DNA of 64,000 nucleotides from positions 930,001 through 994,000 of the forward strand of contig NZ_CP037933.1 of assembly GCF_004355225.1 (NCBI RefSeq), read 5' to 3'. The DNA is from Flavobacterium nackdongense. GTDB lineage: Bacteria; Bacteroidota; Bacteroidia; Flavobacteriales; Flavobacteriaceae. Positions 35,345-45,130 of this stretch are shown piece after piece (the first letter of the stretch is position 1; every line of letters starts with the position of its first letter). The notes below the pieces were generated by a model. The model saw only the letters and a program-made list of their open reading frames with translations, searched no databases and was not told where the DNA came from. Made by a program: the position numbers and the translations under genes.

Positions 35345-36295
35345 ATGCAAAACATTCCTAGTGTTGACTTGCGTGATTTCCTTTCGGATGATCCGAAACG
35401 TAAACAAAAATTTGTAAATGAAATCGGAAATGCTTTTGAAGAAATTGGTTTTGTTGCCTTAAAAGGACATTTTTTAGACAACCAATTAGTCGAAGAATTG
35501 TACGGCGAAATCAGAAACTTTTTTGCTTTGCCAATAGAAATCAAAAATAGTTACGAAATACCAGGCATCGGGGGGCAAAGAGGCTATGTTTCTTTTGGTA
35601 AAGAACACGCCAAAGGCCGAAAAGAAGGTGATTTGAAAGAATTTTGGCACTTTGGACAATATGTGGATAAAGACTCTAAATACGCCTCTGAATATCCAGA
35701 AAATGTAATTGTTAAAGAATTGCCACGCTTCAATATCGTTGGAAAAGAAGCCTACCAAATGCTCGAGAAAACAGGCATTTATGTATTAAGAGCTTTAGCT
35801 TTGCATCTCGGCTTGGACGAATTTTATTTTGATGAATATGCCAAAGAAGGAAACTCCATTTTGCGTCCCATTCATTATCCACCGATAACGGCGGAACCCG
35901 AAAATGCAATCCGCGCCGCAGCGCACGGTGATATCAATTTAATTACCCTTTTGATGGGTGCGCAAGGTCGTGGACTGCAAGTGCAAAATCACGATGGACA
36001 ATGGATTGATGCCATTGCACAGCCCGACGAATTGGTGATTAATGTGGGCGATATGTTATCCCGGCACACTAATAATAAATTAAAATCTACCATTCACCAA
36101 GTGGTCAATCCGCCGCGAGAATTATGGGGAACTTCACGCTATTCAATACCGTTTTTTATGCATCCGGTCAGTGAAATGAAATTAGATTGTTTAGAAAATT
36201 GTATCGACGCCGAAAATCCAAAACAATTCGATGCCATTACAGCCGGAGAATTTCTATATGAAAGATTAGTTGATCTGGGCTTAATCAAAAAATAG
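35345..36295 (+). CDS. isopenicillin-N-synthase-like 2-oxoglutarate/Fe(II) oxygenase
   Basis: 316 residues. The iron triad is H194, D196 and H251, and the co-substrate motif RxS is R265-Y-S267. The N-terminal DIOX_N region (residues 1-115) is complete. Substrate unknown; such enzymes act in secondary metabolism or amino-acid hydroxylation. It is 24 bp before an acyl-ACP thioesterase gene, so the two are likely one operon. Confidence 0.9.
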   Translation: MQNIPSVDLRDFLSDDPKRKQKFVNEIGNAFEEIGFVALKGHFLDNQLVEELYGEIRNFFALPIEIKNSYEIPGIGGQRGYVSFGKEHAKGRKEGDLKEFWHFGQYVDKDSKYASEYPENVIVKELPRFNIVGKEAYQMLEKTGIYVLRALALHLGLDEFYFDEYAKEGNSILRPIHYPPITAEPENAIRAAAHGDINLITLLMGAQGRGLQVQNHDGQWIDAIAQPDELVINVGDMLSRHTNNKLKSTIHQVVNPPRELWGTSRYSIPFFMHPVSEMKLDCLENCIDAENPKQFDAITAGEFLYERLVDLGLIKK

Positions 36296-36319
36296 TTCCC
36301 ACCTCATAATTTATTTTTT

Positions 36320-37060
36320 ATGCCTATTTCACCTAACTTTAGTTCTATTTTTATCAAAAATTGGGAAATTAATTTTACTCAATGTTTGCCCAATGGGTAT
36401 TTAAAACACACCGATTTATGTAATATTTTGCAATTGACGGCCGCTGCTCATGCCGAAGTGGGCGGTATCAGTTTTTCGGATATGCAGGCATTCAATCAGG
36501 CTTGGGTTTTGAGCAGAATTCGAGTAGAAATCACTGAATTGCCCAAGTGGAAAGATACTGTAACGGTGCGAACTTGGATCAATACTTTGGAAAATTCACG
36601 CTCCGTTCGTGCCTTGGAACTATATGTAAACGGTAAAAAAATGGTAGGATGCGTTACCTTTTGGGCGGTGTTTAATACCAAAATTAGAAGGCCCGAAGCT
36701 TTGGCTTTACCCTACGAACATTTTGAATTGTACCCCGAAAGAATTGCGACAAAAAAATCAATCTCCAAAATTAATTTCAACAACGATTCCGAGTTGATTT
36801 TTGAAAAGTCTGTTGCTATATCGGACATAGATATTGTCAATCACGTCAATAATGTAAAATATCTGGAGTGGTGCTTGGATCTTGTTGATGAAAATTTGAT
36901 TCTAAATCAAAAAATAGAAAGTTTTGAAATGAATTTCTTGAAGGAATTATCACTCCAGGATAAAGTCGGCATTTATAAAAACAAAACCGCCGATTCCATC
37001 ATTTTTAACATCAACAAAAGCGAAAAAACTTGTTTTGCTTTACGACTTAATATCCTATAA
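36320..37060 (+). CDS. acyl-ACP thioesterase
   Basis: Releases fatty acids from acyl carrier protein. 246 residues with two hot-dog folds. The first runs over about 10-140 (TVRTWINTLENSRSVRALEL); the second over about 150-240 carries SDIDIVNHVNNVKYLEWCLD, with the catalytic Asn/His segment. Matches the FatA-like prokaryotic family. Confidence 0.87.
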   Translation: MPISPNFSSIFIKNWEINFTQCLPNGYLKHTDLCNILQLTAAAHAEVGGISFSDMQAFNQAWVLSRIRVEITELPKWKDTVTVRTWINTLENSRSVRALELYVNGKKMVGCVTFWAVFNTKIRRPEALALPYEHFELYPERIATKKSISKINFNNDSELIFEKSVAISDIDIVNHVNNVKYLEWCLDLVDENLILNQKIESFEMNFLKELSLQDKVGIYKNKTADSIIFNINKSEKTCFALRLNIL

Positions 37061-37094
37061 AAAAAACTTCCAGCCTCTATAGGAGTGCTGGAAG
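37058..37094 (-). terminator. terminator of the response-regulator operon
   Basis: Stem cttccagc/gctggaag extended by ctc/gag. The A-run at 37058-37066 gives a T-tail only for minus-strand transcription. Confidence 0.75.
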
Positions 37095-37125
37095 AAATAT
37101 AACTTTGAATTATTTTAGGCACGAT

Positions 37126-37830
37126 TTATTTTTTTACAACCAATCTAAAACCTTCTCCGTGAATGTTTAGGATTTCCACATTAGGATCTAACTTCAGATA
37201 TTTTCTTAATTTAGCAATGTACACATCCATACTTCTAGAAGTAAAATAATTATCGTCTCTCCAGATTTTGGTCAATGCCAATTCTCTTGGCATCAAATCA
37301 TTCTCGTGAAGAATCAACATTTTTAGCAATTCATTTTCTTTAGGCGATAATTTAACCGGTTCTTCATCACCAATGGATAAAAAACGAAGTTTCGAATTCA
37401 AATGAAATTTACCTACATTAAACTCAAATTGAACGGGTTCAGATTGGGTCGTAGAGGATTTTCTTTGAATAATCGCTTTAATTTTCATCAGCAAAACCTC
37501 TGAATCAAAAGGTTTGTTCAAGTAATCGTCAGCGCCGGCTTTGTAGCCTTTCAACACATCTTCTTTCATAGATTTTGCAGTTAAAAAGATGATTGGCACT
37601 TCTTGATTTTTCTCTCTGATTTCTTTGGCTAAAGTATAACCATCTTTGTAAGGCATCATAACATCCAAAATACATAAATCATAATTATCTTTTTTGAATT
37701 TCTCAAAACCCTCCATTCCGTTCTTGGCCAAAGTGACATCAAAATCATTTAGCATCAAATAGTCTTTTAGGACAGCCCCAAAATTGAGGTCATCTTCAAC
37801 CAAAAGAATTCTTTTGTTTACATTTTCCAT
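37126..37830 (-). CDS. OmpR-family response regulator
   Basis: 234 residues. Receiver domain with the acidic pair E12-D13-D14, phospho-acceptor D56 and K106-region lysine (NKPFDSEV), followed by a winged-helix DNA-binding domain (about 130-232). Resembles the RprY group of Bacteroidota. It follows the histidine kinase gene after 3 bp, so it is its partner. Confidence 0.92.
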   Translation of the reverse strand: MENVNKRILLVEDDLNFGAVLKDYLMLNDFDVTLAKNGMEGFEKFKKDNYDLCILDVMMPYKDGYTLAKEIREKNQEVPIIFLTAKSMKEDVLKGYKAGADDYLNKPFDSEVLLMKIKAIIQRKSSTTQSEPVQFEFNVGKFHLNSKLRFLSIGDEEPVKLSPKENELLKMLILHENDLMPRELALTKIWRDDNYFTSRSMDVYIAKLRKYLKLDPNVEILNIHGEGFRLVVKK

Positions 37831-37833
37831 ATC

Positions 37834-39417
37834 TTAATTTATTAATGGTAATTTTATTATAAAGGTACTTCCTTTACCCTTTTCACTCTCTACAAAAATT
37901 TGACCGTTGTGTTCGTCAATTATTTTTTTGACATAGGCTAAGCCCAAACCGTGTCCTTTGACATCGTGTAAATCGCCCGTGTGCTCTCGATAAAATTTTT
38001 CGAAAACTCTTTTTTGAGCTATTTTACTCATTCCTATTCCGTTATCTTTGATTTTAATAATCAGAAACTCTTTAACATTTTCTGTTAAAATATCAATTTT
38101 AGGAACCTCTGGCGAATATTTTATCGCGTTTTCCAGAATATTTACAATCACATTTATAAAATGAACTTCATTCAATAATACTGTGTTGCGTTCGGCATTG
38201 AAATTTTTTACTATTGTACCTTCTCTGTCTTCTAAAATCAAATTAACGTGTTCGCAAGCATCTTCAATAACCTCCTGAATATTAACAGATTCCTTGCTAA
38301 TATCTAATTCTTTCTTTTCTAATTTAGAAATACGCAATACATTTTCAACTTGAGCATGCATGCGTTTATTTTCATCTTTTATCATCTGAAGATACTTGAG
38401 AATCATCTCTTTATCACCTATGATTTTTGGATTTTTAATCGCATCCAAAGCCAAATTTATGGTGGCAATCGGTGTTTTGAATTCGTGAGTCATATTATTG
38501 ATGAAATCAGATTTAATTTCAGATATATGACGCTGACGAATCAGCTGATTCAGAGCACTGGTATAAGCAATAATTATAATCAGCGTAAAAATGATCGATA
38601 ATAGCGTGATTCCAACAAGATCTGACAATAAAAATTTCTTTTTATTTGGAAAGGAAACTAATAATTGATATTTATTATTTCCATCATTATCCGAAAATAT
38701 AGGAATAGAATAGGTATTATCGGCATTATATACAAAGCCATCCGATTTTACTTTAGTAGCCAATCCACTGCTGAATATCCCAAATTCAAATTTGGTATTG
38801 ACACCATATTCTTCTAATTCTTTCTTTAATAGCTTCTGAATAGTCTCTTTAGAAACCCTTTCCTGTAAGGGCATAGCCGAAGCTATTTCTTTATAATTTA
38901 TTTCATAAGCTACATCGTCTAAAACATCTAAGTTACCCGATTTCTCAATTTTGACATCCGGAATCAAATCACTTTGCACCTTGGTATTGTCAAATCTATT
39001 GTTTTCATAAACCTCTGTAACCCGCTTCGAATTAAAACTTTTCAATTTTAAGCTATCCGATTTTTTGTCAAAGAACGAAGAGGACATAGTATAATCATCA
39101 GATGAAATACTGTTGGTAAAAACTATCGTTTTATTATTCTTGTGATCTTTCTGAACGTAATAAAACTCTAATAAATCATTTTTCTTAGGTAGCTTTCCTG
39201 TACTGTCTTTGTACTTATTGAATCTATCGTAATAGGTATATTCCTCTTGCTTTTGAATCTTTCCTGCGACATTTCCGATCACGGATTTTACGTGGAATTT
39301 AAACTGTTCGTCATTATTTTCTAAGGAGGTATTGAACCAATACACCTGTACTAAAATGATCCCGATCAAGGATAAACTCATCAATAAAACCAATATTTTG
39401 AAAAATAATTTATTCAT
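37834..39417 (-). CDS. membrane sensor histidine kinase
   Basis: 527 residues. Two membrane spans (about 8-28 and 265-290) enclose a periplasmic sensor region of about 235 residues. HisKA H-box is THEFKTPIATINLALD, N-box NVIVNILENAIKYS, G1 DNGIGM and G2 GHGLGLAYVKK. Resembles RprX-type kinases; ligand unknown. A minus-strand TAATTTTG lies only 6 bp before the start codon (39423-39430), which would make a very short leader. Confidence 0.92.
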   Translation of the reverse strand: MNKLFFKILVLLMSLSLIGIILVQVYWFNTSLENNDEQFKFHVKSVIGNVAGKIQKQEEYTYYDRFNKYKDSTGKLPKKNDLLEFYYVQKDHKNNKTIVFTNSISSDDYTMSSSFFDKKSDSLKLKSFNSKRVTEVYENNRFDNTKVQSDLIPDVKIEKSGNLDVLDDVAYEINYKEIASAMPLQERVSKETIQKLLKKELEEYGVNTKFEFGIFSSGLATKVKSDGFVYNADNTYSIPIFSDNDGNNKYQLLVSFPNKKKFLLSDLVGITLLSIIFTLIIIIAYTSALNQLIRQRHISEIKSDFINNMTHEFKTPIATINLALDAIKNPKIIGDKEMILKYLQMIKDENKRMHAQVENVLRISKLEKKELDISKESVNIQEVIEDACEHVNLILEDREGTIVKNFNAERNTVLLNEVHFINVIVNILENAIKYSPEVPKIDILTENVKEFLIIKIKDNGIGMSKIAQKRVFEKFYREHTGDLHDVKGHGLGLAYVKKIIDEHNGQIFVESEKGKGSTFIIKLPLIN

Positions 39418-39488
39418 CGAAGCAAAATTAGTATTTTAACAGTATAAATAATAATAAATTAACCCAAGATTAACAAAATAGATTCAAA

Positions 39489-40073
39489 CTATGAATTCTT
39501 CAAAATTTTAAGAATTCCATCTATTTGTTTTTTTGTAGCCGCAGGGTCCAGGTTTTCTATTACAAAATCACTTTTTGAATTGCGTTTTTCATCATTCCAT
39601 TGCGCTTGCATACGCTGTAAAACCTGCTCTCGAGTGGTTTTATCACGCTCAATAACACGTTGAATCCTTAGTTCGACCGGCGCAGTGACAGCAATAATTA
39701 AATCGCATTTTTTATAATTACCACTTTCGAATAAAATAGCCGCTTCATAAATTACAAATGGAATTTCTTTTTGGCGGGAAACCCAATTCTCGAAGTGGTT
39801 TCGAACCGCTGGATGAATTATAGCATTGAGTCGCTGCAATTGTTCGGGATTGTTGAATACAATTTGAGAAAGTTTTTGTCGGTTTAAAACGGCATCATCA
39901 AAAACAGAATTACCAAAAGTATGTCTTATCTCTGCAATAATTTCAGGAGATTGCATCAACTTTCTAGCTTCATCATCGGCAATGTAAACAGGGATTCCTG
40001 CTGCCTCAAAATGATGTGCTACTGTGGTTTTTCCACTTCCGATACCTCCCGTTAAACCAATTATTTTTGTCAT
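39489..40073 (-). CDS. coaE: dephospho-CoA kinase
   Basis: Last step of coenzyme A synthesis, phosphorylating the ribose 3'-hydroxyl. P-loop GGIGSGKT at 9-16, the IPVYIADDEARKL and HPAVRNHF segments and a C-terminal lid are all normal. 194 residues. Coenzyme A genes coaBC lie 5 kb away on the same strand. Confidence 0.95.
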   Translation of the reverse strand: MTKIIGLTGGIGSGKTTVAHHFEAAGIPVYIADDEARKLMQSPEIIAEIRHTFGNSVFDDAVLNRQKLSQIVFNNPEQLQRLNAIIHPAVRNHFENWVSRQKEIPFVIYEAAILFESGNYKKCDLIIAVTAPVELRIQRVIERDKTTREQVLQRMQAQWNDEKRNSKSDFVIENLDPAATKKQIDGILKILKNS

Positions 40074-40169
40074 TTTATATTTTGGTTCTGCTGCATTTTG
40101 TGTGAAAACAACCTTAAAACCTATTTGGATTCAATTTGTACCGTTTTTTAAAACACAATTGAATAATAA

Positions 40170-41168
40170 TTATTTTTTAAAAAACAACTCTGGGAAAGCT
40201 TCCTGTGGTTTTTGGTTGAGAATGATGACCTTCAAAAATGATTCGATAAATCCCAATCCGTAGCCAAAAAACTGTTTCCAAACCGCTTTGATGGATAACA
40301 AACCTACTTTAAAACTTTTGTTTTTATACGTTGACACCAAGAAAATCATTAAAAAATAAACAAAATACAATTGCAGTAAAATATCGTAGGTAAAAACCAA
40401 TAATATCACAGCAAAAAATAAACCAATTATAAAAACCGATGGAAAGAAAAAGGTGAGCTTACTGTATTGAGGATACCAACTATTGAGGATGGGTCTGGCT
40501 TTACCAAATTTATTCACCTGAATTGAAAATTTATTCCAATCAATTCTTCGTTTATGATACACGTAAGCTTTTGGAAAAAGTTTCGTATCAAAACCTAAAT
40601 TCCACAATCGAATGGATAAATCGGGATCTTCGCCAGGATGAATATTTCCAAAACCCTTGGAAGCCTCAAACGCTTTTCGGGACAATCCCATATTGAAACT
40701 TCGAGGTTGAAATTTATCGATTTTCTCCGAACCACCACGAATTCCGCCTGTGGTAAGGAAAGAAGTCATTGCAAAATTGATGGCTTTTTGAATATCCGAA
40801 AAACTATCTAGAGCCGCATCAGGTCCTCCAAAACAATCCACATAATTTTCTTTTAATGCTTTAGCAACTTCAGTTAAATAGCTTTTTGGAATAATACAAT
40901 CCGAATCGAAAATGATAAAATAATCGCCATTTGCTTTTTTCATTCCGTAATTTCGAGAATCGCCGGGGCCTGAATTTTCTTTAAATGAATAGGATAAGTG
41001 CAGTTTACCAGCATATTTGCGCACCACATCATCACATCTCAAGCTAGAACCGTCTTCGACAATTATCACTTCAAAATTATCCGCATAATCTTGTTGTGAC
41101 AAACTTTCTAACAGTTCATCCACTTCCTCCGGACGATTGTAAACGGGTATGATTAAAGAAAACAACAT
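40170..41168 (-). CDS. family 2 glycosyltransferase, membrane-anchored
   Basis: 332 residues. GT-A domain (1-220) with EDGSS near residue 37 and DSDCIIP near 94, probable metal-binding, then RRIDW in place of the usual QxxRW. Two hydrophobic segments lie at about 240-285. Likely transfers sugar to a lipid or polysaccharide at the inner membrane; substrate unknown. Upstream of coaE, with a 96-bp gap. Confidence 0.88.
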   Translation of the reverse strand: MLFSLIIPVYNRPEEVDELLESLSQQDYADNFEVIIVEDGSSLRCDDVVRKYAGKLHLSYSFKENSGPGDSRNYGMKKANGDYFIIFDSDCIIPKSYLTEVAKALKENYVDCFGGPDAALDSFSDIQKAINFAMTSFLTTGGIRGGSEKIDKFQPRSFNMGLSRKAFEASKGFGNIHPGEDPDLSIRLWNLGFDTKLFPKAYVYHKRRIDWNKFSIQVNKFGKARPILNSWYPQYSKLTFFFPSVFIIGLFFAVILLVFTYDILLQLYFVYFLMIFLVSTYKNKSFKVGLLSIKAVWKQFFGYGLGFIESFLKVIILNQKPQEAFPELFFKK

Positions 41169-41234
41169 AAACTAAAAATAAAGTGAATCGTTTGACTTAA
41201 AAATTTTAACAAAGATAAACTTTTATCCACAAAA

Positions 41235-41261
41235 AAACCACCACATAATCTGTGATGGTTT
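41235..41261 (-). terminator. terminator of fabV
   Basis: Stem aaaccaccaca/tgtgatggttt with one mismatch and a T-tail on the minus strand, just after the fabV stop. Confidence 0.7.
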
Positions 41262-41293
41262 GACTTTTTGTATTTAAAACTAAATAGATATGG

Positions 41294-42484
41294 CTATGAA
41301 ATACTTGGAATGTCAATCATTTCATCAGAATCGGCTTTATAATCCACACCTGCGAAATCGAAACCAAACAGGTTCAAGAAATCTTTTCTATAACCTTCTA
41401 AATCACCTATTTCTGCTAAACTTTCAGTGGTAGCTTGTTGCCATAAAGCGGCTACTTGTTCTTGAACATCGTCACGCATTTCCCAATCGTCAATCCTAAT
41501 TCTCCCTTTATCATCGGTTGGAATTGCCTCGCCGGTATACAATCTGTCTTGGTATAAACGCTGGATTTGCTCAATACAACCTTCGTGAATGCCTTTCTCT
41601 TTCATTATTTTATACAACAAAGAAATATACAACGGAATCACCGGAATAGCAGAACTGGCTTGAGTTACCAAAGCTTTATTCACCGATACCAATGCTTGTC
41701 CGTCGATAGATTTCAAACTATCCGAAATCGAAAAAGCAGACGCTTCCAGATGATCTTTTGCACGACCAATAGTTCCTTTTCTGTACACCGCTTCGGTCAA
41801 AGATGGTCCAATATAGGAATAAGCAACAGTTTTAACTCCCGGAGCAAGCAAATTTTCAGCTTTCAGCGCATCAATCCACATAGCCCAATCCTCGCCACCC
41901 ATCACAGCAACGGTATTAGCAATATCATCATCCTGACAAGGAGCAATACTAATATCAGTGACAACTCCTGTATGAAAATCAACTGTTTTATTGGTGTAAG
42001 TGGCTCCAATTGGTTTCAAAACCGAACGATGCAAAACGCCTGTAACAGGATGCAAACGAACAGGAGAAGCCAAACTATAAATTACTAAATCTACCTGACC
42101 TAAATCTGCTTTGATCAAATCTAAAGTTTGTCTTTTAATTTCATTAGAAAAAGCGTCCCCATTGACGCTTTTGGCATACAATCCTGCTTGATAAGCCTCA
42201 GCTTCAAAAGCAGCAGAATTATACCAACCTGGAGAACCTGGTTTTCCTTCTACTGGGGGTTTTTCGAAAAACACACCAATTGTTGCAGCATCTGAACCAA
42301 AAGCAGCAGCAATCCGCGAAGCCAAACCAAATCCGGTTGAAGCTCCAATAACTAAAACTTTTTTGGGACCATCAATTTCTCCTTTTGATTGGACATATTC
42401 AATTTGATTTCTTACGCTTTGCGCACAACCATCAGGGTGTGAAGTCACGCAAATAAATCCTCTCATTCTTGGTTCTATAATCAT
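41294..42484 (-). CDS. fabV: enoyl-ACP reductase FabV
   Basis: NADH-dependent trans-2-enoyl reductase completing each round of fatty acid elongation. 396 residues. NAD-binding segment VLVIGASTGFG at 44-54, and catalytic Y234 and K243 with the Yx8K spacing that separates FabV from FabI. The start MIIEPRMRGFICVTSHP is typical. It has its own promoter overlapping the end of recN. Confidence 0.96.
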   Translation of the reverse strand: MIIEPRMRGFICVTSHPDGCAQSVRNQIEYVQSKGEIDGPKKVLVIGASTGFGLASRIAAAFGSDAATIGVFFEKPPVEGKPGSPGWYNSAAFEAEAYQAGLYAKSVNGDAFSNEIKRQTLDLIKADLGQVDLVIYSLASPVRLHPVTGVLHRSVLKPIGATYTNKTVDFHTGVVTDISIAPCQDDDIANTVAVMGGEDWAMWIDALKAENLLAPGVKTVAYSYIGPSLTEAVYRKGTIGRAKDHLEASAFSISDSLKSIDGQALVSVNKALVTQASSAIPVIPLYISLLYKIMKEKGIHEGCIEQIQRLYQDRLYTGEAIPTDDKGRIRIDDWEMRDDVQEQVAALWQQATTESLAEIGDLEGYRKDFLNLFGFDFAGVDYKADSDEMIDIPSIS

Positions 42485-42524
42485 AATGCAAAAATTATTC
42501 TATTAATCGCTATTTTTAAGTGGA

Positions 42525-42554
42525 CAAATATAAGTCATTTCTTTAATTCAACAA
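42525..42554 (-). promoter_or_regulatory. Bacteroidota-type promoter of fabV
   Basis: On the minus strand TTG (42552-42554), 19 nt, TATATTTG (42525-42532), about 40 bp before the fabV start and overlapping the last codons of recN. Confidence 0.7.
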
Positions 42555-44195
42555 GGCTTTTGCGTGGTTTAATGCGGAATCCGAAACCACAGTTCCGGAT
42601 AACATTTGAGCAATTTCAACAACACGTTCTTCGTTTGATAATAATCGCAATTCTGACAGGGTATCTTCGCCAACGGTCGCCTTTGAAACCTTGAAATGTG
42701 CTGTTCCTTTTGCCGCAATTTGAGGTAAATGGGTAATGGCGAATATCTGCATTGTCTGACTCATTTCTTTCATAATTTCTCCCATTCCGTTAGCTATTTC
42801 GCCTGAAACGCCAGAGTCAATTTCATCAAAAATCAAGGTTGGTAATTTTGAATATTGGGCCAATATTGCTTTGACAGCCAGCATAATCCTTGACATTTCG
42901 CCACCTGAGGCTACTTTTTTTAGCAAGCCAAAATCGGTTCCTTTATTGGCAGAAAACAAAAATTGAAGTTCATCTTTTCCGTTTTCGAAATAGGTCATAG
43001 TCGGATTGATATCCATTTTGAAACGAACATTTGGCATTCCTAAAGTCTCTAAAATTGAAACTAGTTGATCCGATAAAACTGGAACTGCTTTTACTCGTTT
43101 ATCATGAATCTCTTTGGACAAATTATCTAAAGTAGCCGTTTTTTCCTGAATTGAATTGGTCAAAGAAGCTATTTCTTGTTCTAAATTTCCTAATTCTAAA
43201 ACAGAATTCTCCAATTTGGTTTGAATTTCTAGCAACTCATCTACTGTCGAAACTTGGTGTTTTTTTTGTAAATTATAGATTAGTTGCAATTTTTGACTAA
43301 TCAATTCCAATTGTTCCGGATCATTGAAAAGCTTGTCTGCGCAACGATTCAATTCGTCCGAAATATCATCAAATTCAATTGTAAGGCTTGTAATTCGCTC
43401 TAATAACGAAGAATATTCGGTTGAATAGGTAGCAATTTTTTGCAAAGAAACTTTTATTTCTTTCAAGTTAGGCATCACTCCTATTTGTTCTTCATTGGCA
43501 ATAGCCAAAGATTTATCGATAGATTCTTTAATTATTTCGACATTGTTTAGCTTTTCATAATCGGATTCAAGAACTTCTTGTTCTCCCGATTTCAAATTGG
43601 ATTCTACCAATTCGTTTAACAAAAAAGTATTGTATTCCTGTTCTTTATATGATTCAGCTTGTTTTTTAAGCAGCAAATTCAACTTTGATTTATCCGATTT
43701 ATAGCTTTTCAAAAGGGATTGATACTCCAAAATACTGTCTATATTATTGGCAATAGCATCAATAATCTCGAATTGCACTTTTTCTTCTGAAAGTTCTTGG
43801 GTTTGATGTTGCGAGTGAATGTCTATCAATAACAAACTCAACTCCTGCAATTCCTGCAGATTCACTGGACTGTCATTGACAAAAGCCCTCGATTTTCCCG
43901 AGGGGAGAATTTCGCGACGAATGATTGTATCCGCTTCATAATCTAAATCATTGGATTCAAAAAATGGCTGTAGATTGTATTTCGAAATTTCAAAATGCGC
44001 TTCGATAATGCATTTTTCCTCCTTATTTTTAAGTGAAGTCAAATCGGCTCTTTTGCCTAAAACCAGTCCCAAAGCTCCTAAAATAATCGATTTTCCTGCG
44101 CCTGTTTCTCCGGTAATAATCGAAAATCCCTTCGAAAAGTCGATCGACAGTTTTTCAATTAGCGCATAGTTTTTTATCGATAGAGAAGTTATCAT
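42543..44195 (-). CDS. recN: DNA repair protein RecN
   Basis: SMC-like ATPase in double-strand break repair. 550 residues. Walker A GETGAGKS at 29-36, two coiled-coil arms (about 160-360), the ABC signature GGEMSRIMLA and Walker B TLIFDEIDSGVSG. Last gene of the bamD operon, 50 bp after the PorD-like gene. Confidence 0.95.
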   Translation of the reverse strand: MITSLSIKNYALIEKLSIDFSKGFSIITGETGAGKSIILGALGLVLGKRADLTSLKNKEEKCIIEAHFEISKYNLQPFFESNDLDYEADTIIRREILPSGKSRAFVNDSPVNLQELQELSLLLIDIHSQHQTQELSEEKVQFEIIDAIANNIDSILEYQSLLKSYKSDKSKLNLLLKKQAESYKEQEYNTFLLNELVESNLKSGEQEVLESDYEKLNNVEIIKESIDKSLAIANEEQIGVMPNLKEIKVSLQKIATYSTEYSSLLERITSLTIEFDDISDELNRCADKLFNDPEQLELISQKLQLIYNLQKKHQVSTVDELLEIQTKLENSVLELGNLEQEIASLTNSIQEKTATLDNLSKEIHDKRVKAVPVLSDQLVSILETLGMPNVRFKMDINPTMTYFENGKDELQFLFSANKGTDFGLLKKVASGGEMSRIMLAVKAILAQYSKLPTLIFDEIDSGVSGEIANGMGEIMKEMSQTMQIFAITHLPQIAAKGTAHFKVSKATVGEDTLSELRLLSNEERVVEIAQMLSGTVVSDSALNHAKALLN

Positions 44196-44245
44196 GAATT
44201 GTTTTTTTGAAAGAGTAACCCAAAACTAAAAATTCGAGAAGTGTA

Positions 44246-45130
44246 TTAATTTTTAATATTCACCCATTTACTAGAGTTCAATGGTGAAGAACGATTTAAG
44301 CTATCGACCAAATCACCAATTGGTATGCTTGGACCACCTGAAAAAATGGACACAATCTCATCGGATTTGGCATCAAAAAATACCCGAGTCAAGAAGGCGT
44401 TAGGTTTTGTAGCACTGAATTTACCCAAGTTCATCAAGGACAATTTAACTTTTTCTTTGGCCGCTTTCAGATCCTGAGACATCATATCTAAACCAGAATG
44501 ATATAAAAATGAGGATTGCCGAAGGTCTGTGTAAGCCGATGCTAATAAATCATTTACCAAAAAATACCTGCTTGTAAGTCCATCGGATTGGCTCCAGCCT
44601 TTATAGCCGCTTTGTTGCGCTACATTGGCAATGTTTTGCGCAATTTCTAGAAAAGTAGTGCCTCCTGATGGGGTAAATGTATCGCCATCTAATCCAATAA
44701 TGAGATTGCAGTAAAAAGAAATAACCGAAACCAAATTCGATTCAAATTCAGATGGATTGAATACCAGCTGCTGAAATTCAGTATAATTGAAACTAAAATC
44801 TTTGTCATTATAGTTTAAAACTGGCGTGGAATAAGTGGAATTAAAGACTAATCTTGATGATTGAACGGTAATAGTAGCCGTATATCGATCTGAATCATAA
44901 GAAGATAAAACTATATCCATAGAACATTGGATTCTCTCACTTGGTTTAAAAACCCTTTCTGTCCATTGCGTTTTATTGACAAATTCGCTCAATGAAGTTT
45001 GCAAAGTTCTAAAAACCTGTTGATTTGCATTTGGCAACTTTTGGGTATTGACATTAATAGTACAGTTTAACTCTTGAGCATGAGCCATTCCGCAAACTAG
45101 TAAAAAGAAAAAAACAATTATTTTATTCAT
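44246..45130 (-). CDS. DUF4835 / PorD-like protein
   Basis: 294 residues with a signal peptide (cleavage near AHA-Q). Matches the Bacteroidota family DUF4835, to which Porphyromonas PorD, reported in gingipain secretion, belongs. Typical segments are ELNCTINVNTQKLPNANQQVF, the FNYTEFQQLVFNPSEFESNLVSVISFY block and a GLTSRYFL block. Probably in the periplasm or outer membrane. Its start overlaps the coaBC stop by 8 bp. Confidence 0.87.
   Translation of the reverse strand: MNKIIVFFFLLVCGMAHAQELNCTINVNTQKLPNANQQVFRTLQTSLSEFVNKTQWTERVFKPSERIQCSMDIVLSSYDSDRYTATITVQSSRLVFNSTYSTPVLNYNDKDFSFNYTEFQQLVFNPSEFESNLVSVISFYCNLIIGLDGDTFTPSGGTTFLEIAQNIANVAQQSGYKGWSQSDGLTSRYFLVNDLLASAYTDLRQSSFLYHSGLDMMSQDLKAAKEKVKLSLMNLGKFSATKPNAFLTRVFFDAKSDEIVSIFSGGPSIPIGDLVDSLNRSSPLNSSKWVNIKN

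Noticed and set aside
41567..42088. 173-codon plus-strand frame opposite fabV
   Set aside because: Antisense shadow of a complete, motif-bearing fabV.
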